Positions 8,557 to 19,989 of a stretch of 64,000 bases of DNA are shown here, piece by piece. The DNA is taken from NCBI GenBank assembly GCA_007258455.2, contig VDFB02193867.1:565767921-565831920 (forward strand), written 5' to 3'. The translations under genes were made by a program, and so were the position numbers. The notes below the pieces were generated by a model that saw only the letters and a list, made by a program, of their open reading frames with translations, ran no database searches and was not told the DNA's origin. The DNA is from Sequoia sempervirens. Its lineage: Eukaryota; Streptophyta; Pinopsida; Cupressales; Cupressaceae. The stretch's first letter is position 1. Each line of letters opens with the position of its first letter.

Positions 8557-10850
8557 TGTGCCCTTAGCACACATGCTCCGTTGGGAATGGGGACCCTATT
8601 TTCTTTTTCCTTGTCGGGTCTGTCAGGGTTGCCTCGTTTTGCGTGCCCCTCTTTTTTTTGACATTTTGCATGGTTGATACTACCCTAAAGTTTCATCCTA
8701 AGGTCGACCGTGGTTTCCCTTTTAAATTTTGGTGCCCTCAAGGGCCTTGTGGGTTCCTTAGGCCTTTCGGGCTTTGGGGCGACCCTGCGCCCCTCCGGGG
8801 CCAAGCTTTCAGGGTTCCCTTATCGGGTTTCCCCCCTTCATTTTCCGTCTCGGCGTCGTTTCCCACGCATCTTCTCGCCTGCCGGAACCTGCCCAGCCAT
8901 TTGCCGTCCATAGGTCTTCGGGGATTTCCCGGCCGGCCCCTGCTCTGTCGGACCCCGGGCACTGGAAGCCCGCGCCTGGACTTCCGTCCCGGGATCGCCG
9001 TCTGCGACGGCGATCCTCCGTCGGTTGCCCGCCCTTCGAGCCCCCGGGTGTTGCTCACGGCCACCGTTCAAACGGAGTGCAAAAGTCTAATGGCAGCGAA
9101 CTCTCCACCGCACCCCGCCGTAAGGGCCCCGAGCTTTCTGTCGCCGCCGTCGTCAAAATCGCTGAAATTCATGCGGCGGCCGTTGTTGCGCAGCCTCCCG
9201 CCAATCGGATCCCGAAGCCCTCGCCGCCGCTACTAACTCGAATTTGAATCTCACCCACTTTTGGTGCAGACGTACGTGCAATAAATGTGGCATTAATGAG
9301 CAGTTGGGTATATAAACCGTGGTCCTAATGTCTTTTTCACTTAGCGAATTTGAGCGAGTTGGAGCAGCGATTGAATTGGAGCCCACTGTAGTCTGCATCG
9401 TCACGATCGTCGCCATCAACCTCGCTCCGTCAACTCCACCGGTGAATTCCATCAGCTTCCTGCTTCGCGAGTTGAGTGTAGGCCATCCTTGTTCGCTCTC
9501 CCATCATTTTTGATCTTCTGGTGGATTTCGGTAAAACAAGCAATAAATTAAAATTATGTAAAATGAACACCTCCCCAGTGCGCCCATAACCCATATCCTA
9601 AAATTTTCTGGGGCCCATTGAAAGTCCTTCGCCGTTGATTCAGGGCTTTCCCTTCCCCCGGCTATTCTTCACACAGGGTGGAAGGGCGCCCCGGGCCCGA
9701 CCTCTACCTTGGCCATCCGCCTTCACCGCTTTTTGCCCCTTCGAGAAGTCAGGCTCTTTTTGAGTGATTCGTCCTCTGAGCGTCTGGACCCCGGATCTCG
9801 AGCCTCCGCAGCAAGTTTACCACCGTTTTCACGTCGAAATCTCTCGGCGAGGCCCCTGCTTCCGCGTCCCTGGGACCTTCCGGGCCCGGCCGTCCGGAGT
9901 TTCGTCCCCGGAACTCCGTGACGTTTCTGCCGTCCCTCATGACGGAACCCTACCGGCTGCCCGACCTTCGGGCTCCGGGCTCGCTTTCACCGCTGCCGGC
10001 TGCTCGACCTTCAGGCTCCGGGCTCGCTTTCACCGCCGCAGTCGCTTGAACTGTGCTAAAATTTCCTGACGGCCGTCAACCAGCGGCGCCCCATTTCCCG
10101 GGCCCCAGTGGCCTCTTCGCCGTCACTGTCTATTCCTTCGCGGCGGCCGCCATCCCCTATCTCTCCGGTCCCCGGGTCCCAGTTCCCCTTTCGCCGCCGT
10201 TGTGCAAATCATCGCCAAATTCCTTCGGCGGCCTGTACCTCACGCCGCTCCGGCCTCCTGGGACCGAACTTCACCTCGCCATCGTCGCTGGGCCACATTC
10301 CAAATTCCTTTGGTGGCGAACCTCCATCGGCTCCCCGCCCTCTAGACTCCGATCATCTCCTCGCCGCCGCCTTTCAGAATGATCTAATAAGCACATGGCG
10401 GCTGTCAGCTAGCGTCCTCCCGGCCTCCGGGGCCCGGTGCTCCGAATGCCATCTGGTCTAAAACTGTGAAACCAAACCTGATGGCGGCTGACCTTTTCCT
10501 TCCCGGGTTCTGGCCTCCGGGCTTCCGTCGCCGGACTTTCGCCTAATGTCTGCCGCCGCCGGCTACCTTCGCTTGACTGCCTTCCGACCTGAAACCCCTG
10601 GAGCTCCCCAAATCGATCCAAATCAATCCAAATTGAAAATCTGAATTCGACCCACATCCTAAATCAGGCCTTTGTCCATCATGGGTCTCTTAGAACATCA
10701 AAATCTAACCAGCGGGGTCCCCAGGAGCTTTCGGTCGTGTTTTCCCTTCCTGGCAGCATTCCTGCTAGGGAAGTCTAGTCGTCCGGGCTCGGATTGCTCA
10801 TTTGCCCTAAAATGAAATCGATATCGTCTGAGAATTAAATTTATGATGCA
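8557..10850. repeat. GC-rich LTR-like block between elements A and B
   Basis: About 2.2 kb has far higher GC content than the rest of the window, with many CG dinucleotides. It starts TGTTGTGCCC at about 8559 beside the minus-strand primer-site-like sequence. Near its other end, at 10751, the plus strand has TGGCAGCATTCCTGCTAGGG, loosely like a tRNA-Arg primer site. This fits an LTR, or a pair of fused LTR ends, but I see no second copy in the window to prove it. Open frames here are a by-product of the base composition and resemble no protein I know. Confidence 0.4.
9962..10037 (+). repeat. 43 bp tandem duplication in the GC-rich block
   Basis: The segment GGCTCCGGGCTCGCTTTCAC, preceded by CGACCTTCRG, occurs twice with a period of 43 bases. 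The two copies differ at one base over about 33. Confidence 0.8.
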
Positions 10851-10946
10851 TTTGAATGGTTAGTTATATAATATACTCACAATACGGGCTAACATTAACG
10901 TTTTCGGTGTTTTTTTGTGCTGACCTCGCCCTTTGCCTACAGGATA

Positions 10947-12560
10947 TATGGAATCGGCCGCAGGAACTTTAGGGGCCTCTACCGAAAAGGACAAGGGTAA
11001 GAAATCCGGAAGGGCCGCCCATGGGAAGGACGACAAAGACAGATGAAGTTCCAATTTCAGGGTGAACCGCTCCAGTTGAAGGTCTCGACTGACTGGAAAG
11101 AGATCTCGGACACCAATATAGGCCAGGTGGACATTGATGAGTTCACCCAGAGGGTCAAGGTCGACCCTAAGACAAAGAACGCCTGATTGATACGCCAAAG
11201 TGGAATTGCCAAAGCTGCCGGCCTCCCTCCGTCTCTAATAGCACTTGAACTGGTAATGGCTTGCCGAGAAGCCTACCAGACGGATACCCAGACAATCCTG
11301 GACAAAGAAGGGAATATCCTTGCCGACATGTCTCTGGAAGGAATTACAAAAGCATTCCACATTCTGACATTCCCACATATGCAAGTCCCCACTTTGGAGC
11401 AGTGTCAGGTGGCATGGGATGCCAATCCATTGAACATCAAGAAGTCAATCAACGTTTACTGGTTGAAGGAGAAGCGGGGCAGCGCTGCAAAAGTTCCCCA
11501 AGAGCTGTTCTGCAGTGACTTCCACGAGGACTATCAGGACTTGGTGACCATGCTAAGCAGGGTCATGGGCCTCCCAGCAGCCGCCTCCTTCCAGGAGTGG
11601 ATGGCTTACTATATTGAGCAAATCATATGAGGAAATGAGGATGTGAAAACCAAGATCTCGTTCGACTGGGGGAGTTTCATCAGCAACTGCTTCCACAAGC
11701 AGTTCGTAAATGTTAAGAAAAGCAACAAGTTCTACATGACCTCGTACCTGGTGTACTCCTTGGCCGGTCAGAGGCAGTATAGTGGACTGTTCATGGCGCT
11801 GGATGGGGATTACAAACGAGGGCTTAAACCTTTTGACCAATACCCTCAGCTACAATACCGCTACTTCAAAAAGGAGTACCGCCGAGTCAATGATGCCTTC
11901 ATAGGCCATATTATCAGATTAATAGCCGGGGACTTCGAGAGAAGGGTATCTCACAGTGCCAAGGCACTCTTGAAGGAGTATGCCTTCTTATACATTCAAT
12001 TCCCCAAGTTCACTTACATCCGTGCCCAGGGATTCACGGAACGGCCGAACAGGCTGCCCAGATACCCAAATGATAGGATTATTCTCCTAGAGCTTTCCCG
12101 ACAGCTCCAACATATTCAGGCAGTCTTCAGCCAGAAACACGTAGCAAGGATCCCTTATCCCATGATCCTCGGCCAGGGCCAGTATCGACTGCAAACATCT
12201 CAATGTGCTGGTAACTCAGAAAAGGAACTCAAGGAATACAACTTTGAATGGTACACAGCTCGCCCACGGATGGACCCCCATGGCCATGTCAGGAAAGCGC
12301 TAGGACCGGCATACACCCACCAGTACCATGTTGAATATTTCTGGGCAGATTGTAAAGATGATAAGGAGGTCCGCCAGAGACACTACATGCGAATGACAGT
12401 GCAGTTTTTAAGGAGAGTACAACTATTTCCGGTACCAGACCAACTTGAAGAGGATGAGTCCACCCTTGTGCACCCGAGGTACCCTGCAGTTGCTAACCTA
12501 GCGATCCCCTCCATCGACTGGGACGAGCAAGAGGTCGAGGACCTGGATACCATCACCTAG
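10947..12560 (+). pseudogene. Extra ORF upstream of gag (ORF1) of a Tat/Ogre-like element B, broken
   Basis: The frame can be followed from ATG at about 10947 (MESAAGTLG) through a Lys/Gly-rich start, a one-base shift near 11043, a TGA at about 11184, an open stretch to 11630, and a long open stretch 11643-12560. The protein has WMAYYIEQII, then FDWGSFISN, FYMTSYLVYSLAG and IRAQGF-type segments, ending with an acidic tail. I recognise this only as the type of ORF that sits before gag in some plant Tat/Ogre elements; its function is unknown. A splice-acceptor-like tract ending TTTGCCTACAG lies directly before the ATG. Gag is not seen because the N gap follows. Its composition fits element A better than element C. 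Confidence 0.55.
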
Positions 12561-12573
12561 CCAATCATAGCTC

Positions 12574-12673
12574 NNNNNNNNNNNNNNNNNNNNNNNNNNN
12601 NNNNNNNNNNNNNNNNNNNNNNNNNNNNNNNNNNNNNNNNNNNNNNNNNNNNNNNNNNNNNNNNNNNNNNNNN
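12574..12673. other. Assembly gap of 100 N
   Basis: The run of exactly 100 N is the usual placeholder for a gap of unknown size. Elements B and C on either side are unrelated and both end abruptly here, so adjacency across the gap is not proven. Confidence 0.99.
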
Positions 12674-13490
12674 TTCCTCAGATTACCATTCCTAATGAGC
12701 TAGTGCCACTATCTGTTGAGCAGGAGGTTGCTATAGCACATAGTCACCGACGGAGGAGAGAGGAGGGTAGTGAGGAGGATGTGGAGGCTATCGAGGGCAG
12801 TGGTGATGAGGAGGACAATAGTGATGAGGAGGGAAGCATTGATGATGAGAGCAACAACGATGATGACAACAGTGGAGATGATGGAGGAGGTGGGCCAGAT
12901 ACAACCTTAGATGTTTAGGAGCATATAGTGCCTTGTTAAAGGCAAGCAGTGGTAGCCTCTTCAAAGTAGACACAAATTGTGAGTCTACAAGTGTATGTAC
13001 AGACCTTACAGGGTCAGTTGTTTCTAGGTGCAGGGTTTATTGATACAGACATAGACACAAATGCAGGCACAGGCCCAGTCACATGCTCAGGCTCTAGCAT
13101 AGGTACATGCCCAATTGGCTATGGCTCAAACAAAGATTGCATCACTAACAGCCAAGAGGGATGCCACTAGATGGGCTATAGAGGGGGCATAGGCCCAGTC
13201 AGAGAGATTGGTGGATGGTACCACTATAGCAGATTATATGCGAGAGCTTGTCCATGTTGGTCAGGAGGTAGAGTACTATAAAGGTAAATTATGTGTTGTT
13301 GTTCCGTCTAAGCAAAGAGTGAGTTATGTACAGTCACGATCTGGAAGAACTCATACTAGGACTGTCAGTGCGGGTGTGACATAGCCTCTTCTGAGAGAGC
13401 CTAGAGATCCGAGAGATCCTGGTACATCTAGTGGTGGAGGGGGGACTGGTCTTGAGATGCTTGCATCGTCCAGAGCTAGCAGCACCTAGA
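12674..13490 (+). pseudogene. Accessory ORF antisense to element C (C-terminal part of a plant-mobile-domain-type protein)
   Basis: The open stretch 12703-12918 is strongly acidic (Asp/Glu/Gly/Ser runs). It is followed, with stops and shifts, by Gln-rich sequence with VQTLQGQL and by a C-terminal segment with TQPLLREPRD and GGGGTGLEM. The same order of acidic tract, Gln/Leu-rich coiled-coil-like part and T-Q-P ... GGGG tail is found at 50980-51860 in element D1. The N-terminal plant-mobile-domain half seen in D2 is absent here because of the gap. Tat elements such as maize Grande are known to carry an antisense accessory ORF between integrase and 3' LTR; this one occupies that place. Confidence 0.6.
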
Positions 13491-14690
13491 TTCATGATTG
13501 TATCCTCTGTTATATTTTGAGATGTGATGTACATTCTGATTACAACCATTTTTTATGATATATTATTTGAATGATTCACCAATCTTTGTAACAAAAAGAC
13601 TCTGTAGATGTAAAACTATCATGAATGCAATCTAATCTACCATGCAAATATATATGCAAACATTGGTATTATAACAGTCTATGTTTTTTTCTTGTTATCA
13701 TCATGGAGCTTTCAAAATGTTGAGAGTGAGTACAAGCATCAATGGTATAATGTATACCATGATGACCTGAGTACTTCTTTCATGATATTTGATATTGCAA
13801 GTGAATACAAGCATCTAGGTATAATTAAACCAAGATGACCTGAGCATTTCTTGCATAAATAGACACGAACAAATCATTTTCTTATGTGAATTGGAATGTC
13901 ATCAATGATACTTTGTAGAGCACGTCTCACGACAATTCACACAATATTAATGACTAATTCACATATAATAGACAAAGAAAATACCATTCTTCTTCCTAGA
14001 TTCTCTAGTTCAATACATTATTGAGTTGCTTCAAAGAAATGATAACAAATGATCAAAATCACATCTATCCAACCTTTTCTTAAAGTATTTCAATCATTAT
14101 TCAAATTAGATCATCCATGTTGATTTTCCAATTTTTTTGTGATTTTTGAGATTTTGACCAAAAACCTAACCTAAAGACCTATCCTAGGGGCCTCGGGGGC
14201 TGATCAAAGATTAGCCTTTCCTACGTTATACACGTAAAGACCACATAGTTTGACTAATACAAAATCTATTTTTGAATTTTTGAGATTGACTTTTGACTTG
14301 TTTTTTGGATTTTCATATATAATATGGATGTTCAATGTGTTTCCAATGGTGATTGATGTTTCATGTTGGGTTGTGTTTTGATCATTTTTTTTGCTATGTT
14401 TGACATGTTGTTTGTCTATTTGGTTAAGCTCAATATTTATTTCCCCTAGTGAGGTCAAGATTTTTCCCCCAAGCTAGGGCATGACACAACCACTCGCAAT
14501 GATATAATAATGGATGTAAAATGATGGTGGAAGTAATGACCATGACATGTGTCCAATAGATAGAAAAGTTGGCTTTAAAATCACAAGTAGCACCTGTTTC
14601 TAGGTTTTCACTACATGTTTTTATTGCACTTTTTTAGTCTTTTTGATTTTTTTGTATTTTTGTATTTTTCTATTACCAAGATGCCTATTT
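13491..14690 (-). other. 3' non-coding region of element C
   Basis: No gene is seen. It is AT-rich. Bases 14160-14250 match the block near 58350-58440 of element D2, including CCTACGTTATACACGT and GACCACATAGTT. In D2 this block is followed by two further related units, so copy number differs between the elements. Two short related segments (GAGTACAAGCATCAATGG-like) near 13730 and 13800 form a weak direct repeat. Confidence 0.6.
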
Positions 14691-15850
14691 TCCAAGTTTT
14701 CATCAAGGTAACCATTTTTAGAACTTGTACTATGCACTAGGTGATTTAGGTGTAGAACTTTTTGAGATGGATACTATTGATAGGTTCATCAAATAGATCC
14801 ACTTCAAGTGTAGACAGCTAATAGGCTATAGATCCATAAACTGATATGATGACAAAGGGACCTAGCCAGTTAGGTTCAAACTTCCCTTTCTTTTCTTTGT
14901 CTCGCTGATTTCTAGGGTTTTCCTTTAGGACCAAGTCACCAACATGAAAGACTCTAGGTTTTACTCTATGATTGTAGCTCCTAGAAATCCTCTGTTGATA
15001 TGTCGTCAAATGATCCACAGCTTGTTGATGACGTTCATCCAATAGTTCCAGCTCTTGAAGTCTATAAGCCCTATAATCCTCATCTTGGATGATACCCTTT
15101 AGTGATACACAAAGTGATGGATTCTCAACCTCAATGGGTAGAATAGCCTCTGATCCATATACCAAGGCATATGGTGTAAATCCTATAGGTGTTCTGATGC
15201 TGGTTTTGTATGCCCATAGTGCAGGATTTAACTTAACATGCCAATCATGTCCAACATCATTGATAGTCTTCTTTAGGATTTTTAGAATTGTTTTATTTTA
15301 GGCCTCTACCTAGCCATTTCCCTGAGGATAGTATGGTGTTGAGAAACAATGTTTGAAACTTTTCACACAATTCCTACACATCCTAATTCTTAAAGGGTCG
15401 ACCATTGTCTATGACAATGGACTGAGGAATTCCATACCTACAAATGAGGTAGTTTACTATGAAATATGATATTTGTTTCCTAGTGATTGTTGTTAAAGGA
15501 ACTACTTCTATCCATTTTGTGAAGTAATTTGTTGTTGTGATTATGAACTTGTTTCCATTGGATGAAGACAGATTGATCTTTCCTACTAGATCCAATCCCC
15601 ATTGACAAAAAGGCCATGTTGATGTGAAGGGGTGTAATTCTTGTGTTGGTGCATGGATTAAGTTACCATGAATCTGGCATTTCTAAAAAAATTTAGCAAA
15701 TTGATAAGACTTCTCCATATTTGGCCTGTAATACCCTAAACAGACGAGTTTCTTTGTTAGGGTTAGTCCACTTGAATGAGTTCCACAAATACCTCGTGGA
15801 CCTCATGTAAGGCTATTTCAGATTTGTGTTTTTCTAGACACCGAAGAAGA
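14691..15850 (-). pseudogene. int: Integrase of element C
   Basis: The minus-strand stretches 15595-15383 and 15165-14818 contain the core: WGLDLVGKI with the first Asp just right of 15595, VIDNGRPF with the second, and GQVEA with the Glu near 15320. The C-terminal part follows with VYGSEAILPIEVE, ELLDERHQQAV and a VLKENP/NWLGPF motif typical of Tat integrases. The N-terminal zinc-binding part lies around 15640-15830 in broken form. All three catalytic acidic residues appear to be kept, but stops and shifts disrupt the gene. Confidence 0.8.
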
Positions 15851-16129
15851 GTGCCATCTAGACCTCGATGGTAAAGGATGTCAACAATCAATGTATGTCA
15901 TGTGGATTGGCAGATGAAGTTACATTTTTGGTTTCTAGAAAGATCAGGAGAAAGGATATTATCCTTGAGGTAAGCATAGATCTCTTCATAGAGTGAGGTT
16001 TGAACATCGATTATTTGGCATATGGTTTGTGATTCAGGATTGTCATAGGCAGGGTTAGATACTTGTTCTACCATAAACTCATAACAACCTCATTTTTCTA
16101 GTAATTGCAAAAGAGAAGCAATTGTTGCC

Positions 16130-16480
16130 ATCGCTTTGTTCTCTGCCCTTGGAATCTATTTGAACTTGATATCCATGAAGTAATTTTTGAGATCATCTAT
16201 CATTTTCTTGTATGACATGAGCTTTTCATCCTTTTTTCTCATACTCGTCATTTACCTGATAGATGACAAGTTGTGAGTCTCCATACACTTGTATTTCTGT
16301 GATTTTCCATTCAATTGCCAATTTATTGCCAATAATTAATGCTTCATACTCAGCTACATTACTGGTACATGGAAACATTAGTCTTTAAGACTTTGGGATG
16401 GTGTGTCCTTGAGGTGTAACAAATATAATTCCCACACCAGACCAAAGTTGTGTGTATGACCCATCAAAATAAAGCCTGCA
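16130..16480 (-). pseudogene. Archaeal-type RNase H of element C
   Basis: On the minus strand the sequence gives YFDGSYTQ (near 16460), then NVAEYEALIIGNKLA (near 16340) and VYGDSQLVIYQVNDEYE (near 16270), the D, E and D positions of the type I RNase H found in Tat elements. It lies between the gypsy RNase H and integrase, the common position. The segment is interrupted by small shifts. Confidence 0.75.
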
Positions 16481-16683
16481 TTGTTGTGTGGTAATATTCA
16501 GAATGTCTGCATTAGGAAATTCAATGCTCATTGGATGATTATCCTATAATGGAGCTATAGCTAATTGATCAGCTATCACCCATCCCTTGATGGCTCTCTC
16601 ATCTACATACTGGATGTCAAACTCACTTAAGATCATGACCCACTTTGCTAGTCTCCCTGTTAGAGAAAATTTGTTGAGTATAT

Positions 16684-17473
16684 TGGTATGTGCAAGATCA
16701 TGGTGGGCCAAAAAGTGGCAATATGATGGGTATGTGGCTGATGACTTTTTTTTTACCCAAAATTGATGAAATGAAAAGGGTTTTTAAAAGAGATTCTCAG
16801 AATTCCACCAGTATAAATTATGCTTTACTTTGAATTTAATAAGTAATTATTATTCATTTTCTATTCAAATTATGACTAAAGTCCTGATTGATAGGCTGAT
16901 TGAAAAACATCTATAGCTTTCAAATGGTATCGCATTTTTTGAATCCAAAACATGCATCAATTTCTATGCTTTACATACTATAGGATTAAAAAAAGAAAAA
17001 TTGAATTTCATGAATTTTTGACCAAGTTACGGTGGTCAGACATACGAGTTTTTATATTTTTTAAAAATTTGTAATAAAAAATTCATAATTAATTATTTAC
17101 TTGGAAAAAAATTATAAAAAAATATGCATCACATCAAGGCATGAGTCCTCTACTTATATCTATAATCTTATAAAAAAATATTATTAGTTTATTGTGGTTA
17201 GGGTGGTCAGATAGACACCTACTTCTTATTTTTCCCTGAAATTTAAGTACCACTACAATGAAATTTCAATTTTCACCAAATAGATTTTTTTTTAAAAGCA
17301 TACCTAGTAGTTTAGAAACTACATTCAATTTTCTACAGATTCTATTCTTACACATTTTTGAAATAATATAGATAACTTATTCAAATTTTTACGTCAAGTT
17401 GCCTAACTCTTATTTTTTTTAATTTTTTGCCACTTAAGGGCCTGTTTTTTCCATGATGATCCTGCACATACCC
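16684..17473 (+). mobile_element. Non-autonomous DNA transposon, copy 1 (790 bp)
   Basis: The ends are inverted repeats of about 23 bases: GGTATGTGCAAGATCATG at the left, and CATGATGATCCTGCACATACCC at the right when read on the plus strand. It interrupts the RNase H region of element C. Joining the flanks while removing one 4-base copy restores the frame as LKYLLNK, which matches LKYLLSK in element D2. The duplicated target is ATTT on the minus strand, with the second copy ATAT. No open frame of note lies inside. Two further copies are at 20624 and 47986. Confidence 0.85.
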
Positions 17474-18741
17474 AAATATTTTAATTGGTCACTTTTTTCT
17501 ATGAGTCTGACTATATGATTCAACATGTAGTATCACAACTTCTAGGTTGCAAATACCACTTCCAAACAAGCTTTCTCTATGAATGTGTAATTTATTTCAT
17601 AACCGTTAAGAGTCCTGCTGATATAGTAAATAACGTGTTCCTTTACCTCAGAATCTTCCTGTGCTAATAGAGATCCTAAAGAAATGTTAGTTGTTGCAAT
17701 AAATAGTAACAATGGTCTCTCTGCTACAAGTGGTATGAGTATGGGAGGCAACATCAAATATTTCTTTATCTGGTTAAAATTTATTTCACATTCTTGATCC
17801 CACTTAAAAGAGACATTTTTATGAAGTAGATGATTGAATGGATGGCTTTTGTCGGCTAATTGGGAGATAAATCTCCTAATTGATTCTATCTTGCCTTGTA
17901 GATACCATAATTGACTGATATTTTTAGGCGGTGGAATATCCATTATTGCTTTGACCTTAGCTGGATCCACTTCGATACCTTTTTCTGACACTATGTATCT
18001 AAGGCGCTTTGTTGATGTTACCCCAAACACACATTTCTTAGGGTTCAATCTGACATTGAACTTCTCCAGTCTAGTAAATATTTTTTTGAGGATCTCCAGA
18101 TGTCCTTCTCTAGTGTATGATTTTTCTAATGTGTCATTGATATAATCTTCCATAAAAGTATGCATCATGTCTTGGAAAATAGTGGTCATTGCCCGCCGAT
18201 ATGTTGCACTTGCATTTTTCAACCCAAAGGGAATGAAATTACAATAGAATGTACCCCAAGGACAAGTGAATGCTATCTTTACCTAATCTTTAGGTGCTAT
18301 CTTGATTTTGTTGTATCCTGAGAATCCATCCATTAATGACAACATGGGATGTCCTACCGTTAGATCCACAATGATGCCAATGCTTGGTAATAGAAAATCA
18401 TCCTTTTGGCATGCCTTATTTAGATATCTAAAATTTGTGCATATTCTGATACTATTATCTAGTTTAGATATAGGCACAATATTTGAAATCCACTCTGCAT
18501 AATCGATAGAACTGATAAATCATGCATCCAACAAATTTTTTAGCTCAACTTTTACCATCAAGGCAATGTGGGGATGCATTTTTCTCAATTTTTGTTTTAC
18601 TGGTTTGATTCCAGATGGTAGAAATAGATGATGCATCAGGAGATATGGATATAATCCTGGCATATCAAAATAAGACCAATCAAAATTGATATGTCGCTCT
18701 TCAAAGAATTTGGTGAATTCATGCTTCTCTTGTTCTGTCAT
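17474..18741 (-). pseudogene. pol: Reverse transcriptase and gypsy RNase H of element C
   Basis: Minus-strand stretches 18741-18520, 18477-18283 and 18222-17542 hold the RT blocks: KPVKQKLRKMHP, ICTNFRYLNKAC, LMDGFSGYN, then YIND where YxDD is expected (codon AAT at 18138-18136), LNPKKCVFGV and the thumb. The RNase H part follows: LLFIATTNISLGSLLAQED (no Asp at the first catalytic place) and YYISRTLNGYE ... FIEKACLEVVFA. The RNase H is then cut by DNA-transposon copy 1. Replacement of the first Asp of YxDD by Asn would be expected to abolish polymerase activity. Confidence 0.8.
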
Positions 18742-19989
18742 GAATGCTTCCAGATGTAAAATATTTTCCCTTTCTATTGTTCTAAGATTTATGGAATGTG
18801 TAGGCTCTAGTAGTACTGATGATATGTCATGTTAATTCTCTAGAAGGGTGTCAAATCTCCCATCTTTCAGTACCTCAAAAAGGTTTTCACTATTAGATAT
18901 GCTCTTTATTTTTACTTTTTCCAGATCTAATGTTTGCATTGAATGGTTTTCACCATTAGATCCATTTTTCCTGTTGTCAATTTTGCAATTGGAAGATTTG
19001 AAATCCTCATGATTTGAAGTGTTTTTATGAGTGTTATGGGAAGAACTTTTATCAGGTGTGTCACTATAATGAAAATTTATGATGGAATCATTATTTGAGA
19101 AGACTGGTATATTAATAGGTTCAGTTCATTCCTAGTCAATAAGTTTAGGATGCATCAAGGGTAAAAAGTACTCAAGTTGAGTAAGGTCAACAATAGTGAG
19201 GGTTCTGATAGCCATGTGGTCAAAGGTGTTAGTGGTAAGGCCGAGGTCTATGATATTACCCTCCTTCGAGTTGTCTATCTCACTCGAAGTTTTTTCATCC
19301 TCACTTGAGTCATCGATATTTGGTGATCCCAATACAAGTGGTCTAGTTCCCGAACTTTGTCCCTCCTCCCGTGTGGGTGTATGCGCTTTAATGACATCAA
19401 TTTGTTTTTCAGTGTATGATGTTGCAAATAAATGATCCCATTCATACTCATTGGAATTTGTTTCAGAACCGTCCCTAATTTGAAGAATCCTTTCTACCAC
19501 TTTCTGAGTTAATTCTATAAGATAGCCTTTTCTTTTCCATACTAATTTTTCCTTGTGTTGATATTTGTTGATGATGAGGCTTCTTCATCTTTGTAGAGCC
19601 AATTAATAATGGCCTTGTCTTTCGATTCATCTTCTAGAGTACCTACTTTTACAAACCTTTCATACAAAACCATGGTAGGTTGTGATGATTGTTGTGTGTT
19701 GGTTGTGGGTTGTCCATATCATTTTGGAGATGGCAACAATTATGAAAGACACAAATATTTCTCAATAAAATATTCTCCGAAGACCTTGTACTTTAACCGA
19801 ATCTTGTATGTGAATTGTTGTGATAGAGCATTCAGGGGATTTTCATAGTTTGATAAAATTGAGTCAGTAACCATTATTTCCTTTGCCTGGTCCTTTTTCT
19901 CAACCCATTTGGATATAAAATTGAGTTGTTTTTCACCACTAGATGAAGTAGAAGTGTTGGCCTCTCTATTATGGGGTACGAAAGTGTCT
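18742..19989 (-). pseudogene. Protease-RT linker of element C
   Basis: The stretches 19500-19132 and part of 20006-19740 are acidic and Ser/Thr-rich with no recognised domain. The position and character match the stretch 62822-63500 in element D2. It is broken by stops. Confidence 0.55.

Noticed and set aside
8643..10461. Several open frames of 100-200 codons in the GC-rich block
   Set aside because: They overlap in several frames on both strands, are rich in Pro/Arg/Ser/Gly, and lack any recognised motif; stop codons are rare in GC-rich DNA.
12788..12973. A His-rich minus-strand frame, possible metal-binding protein
   Set aside because: It is the complement of the GAT/GAG-rich acidic tract of the plus-strand accessory ORF; the His codons are ATG/GTG complements.
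16684..17473. The 790 bp repeats as LTRs or solo LTRs
   Set aside because: They have inverted terminal repeats, no TG...CA ends, and 4 bp duplications with interrupted frames restored on removal, which indicates DNA transposition.
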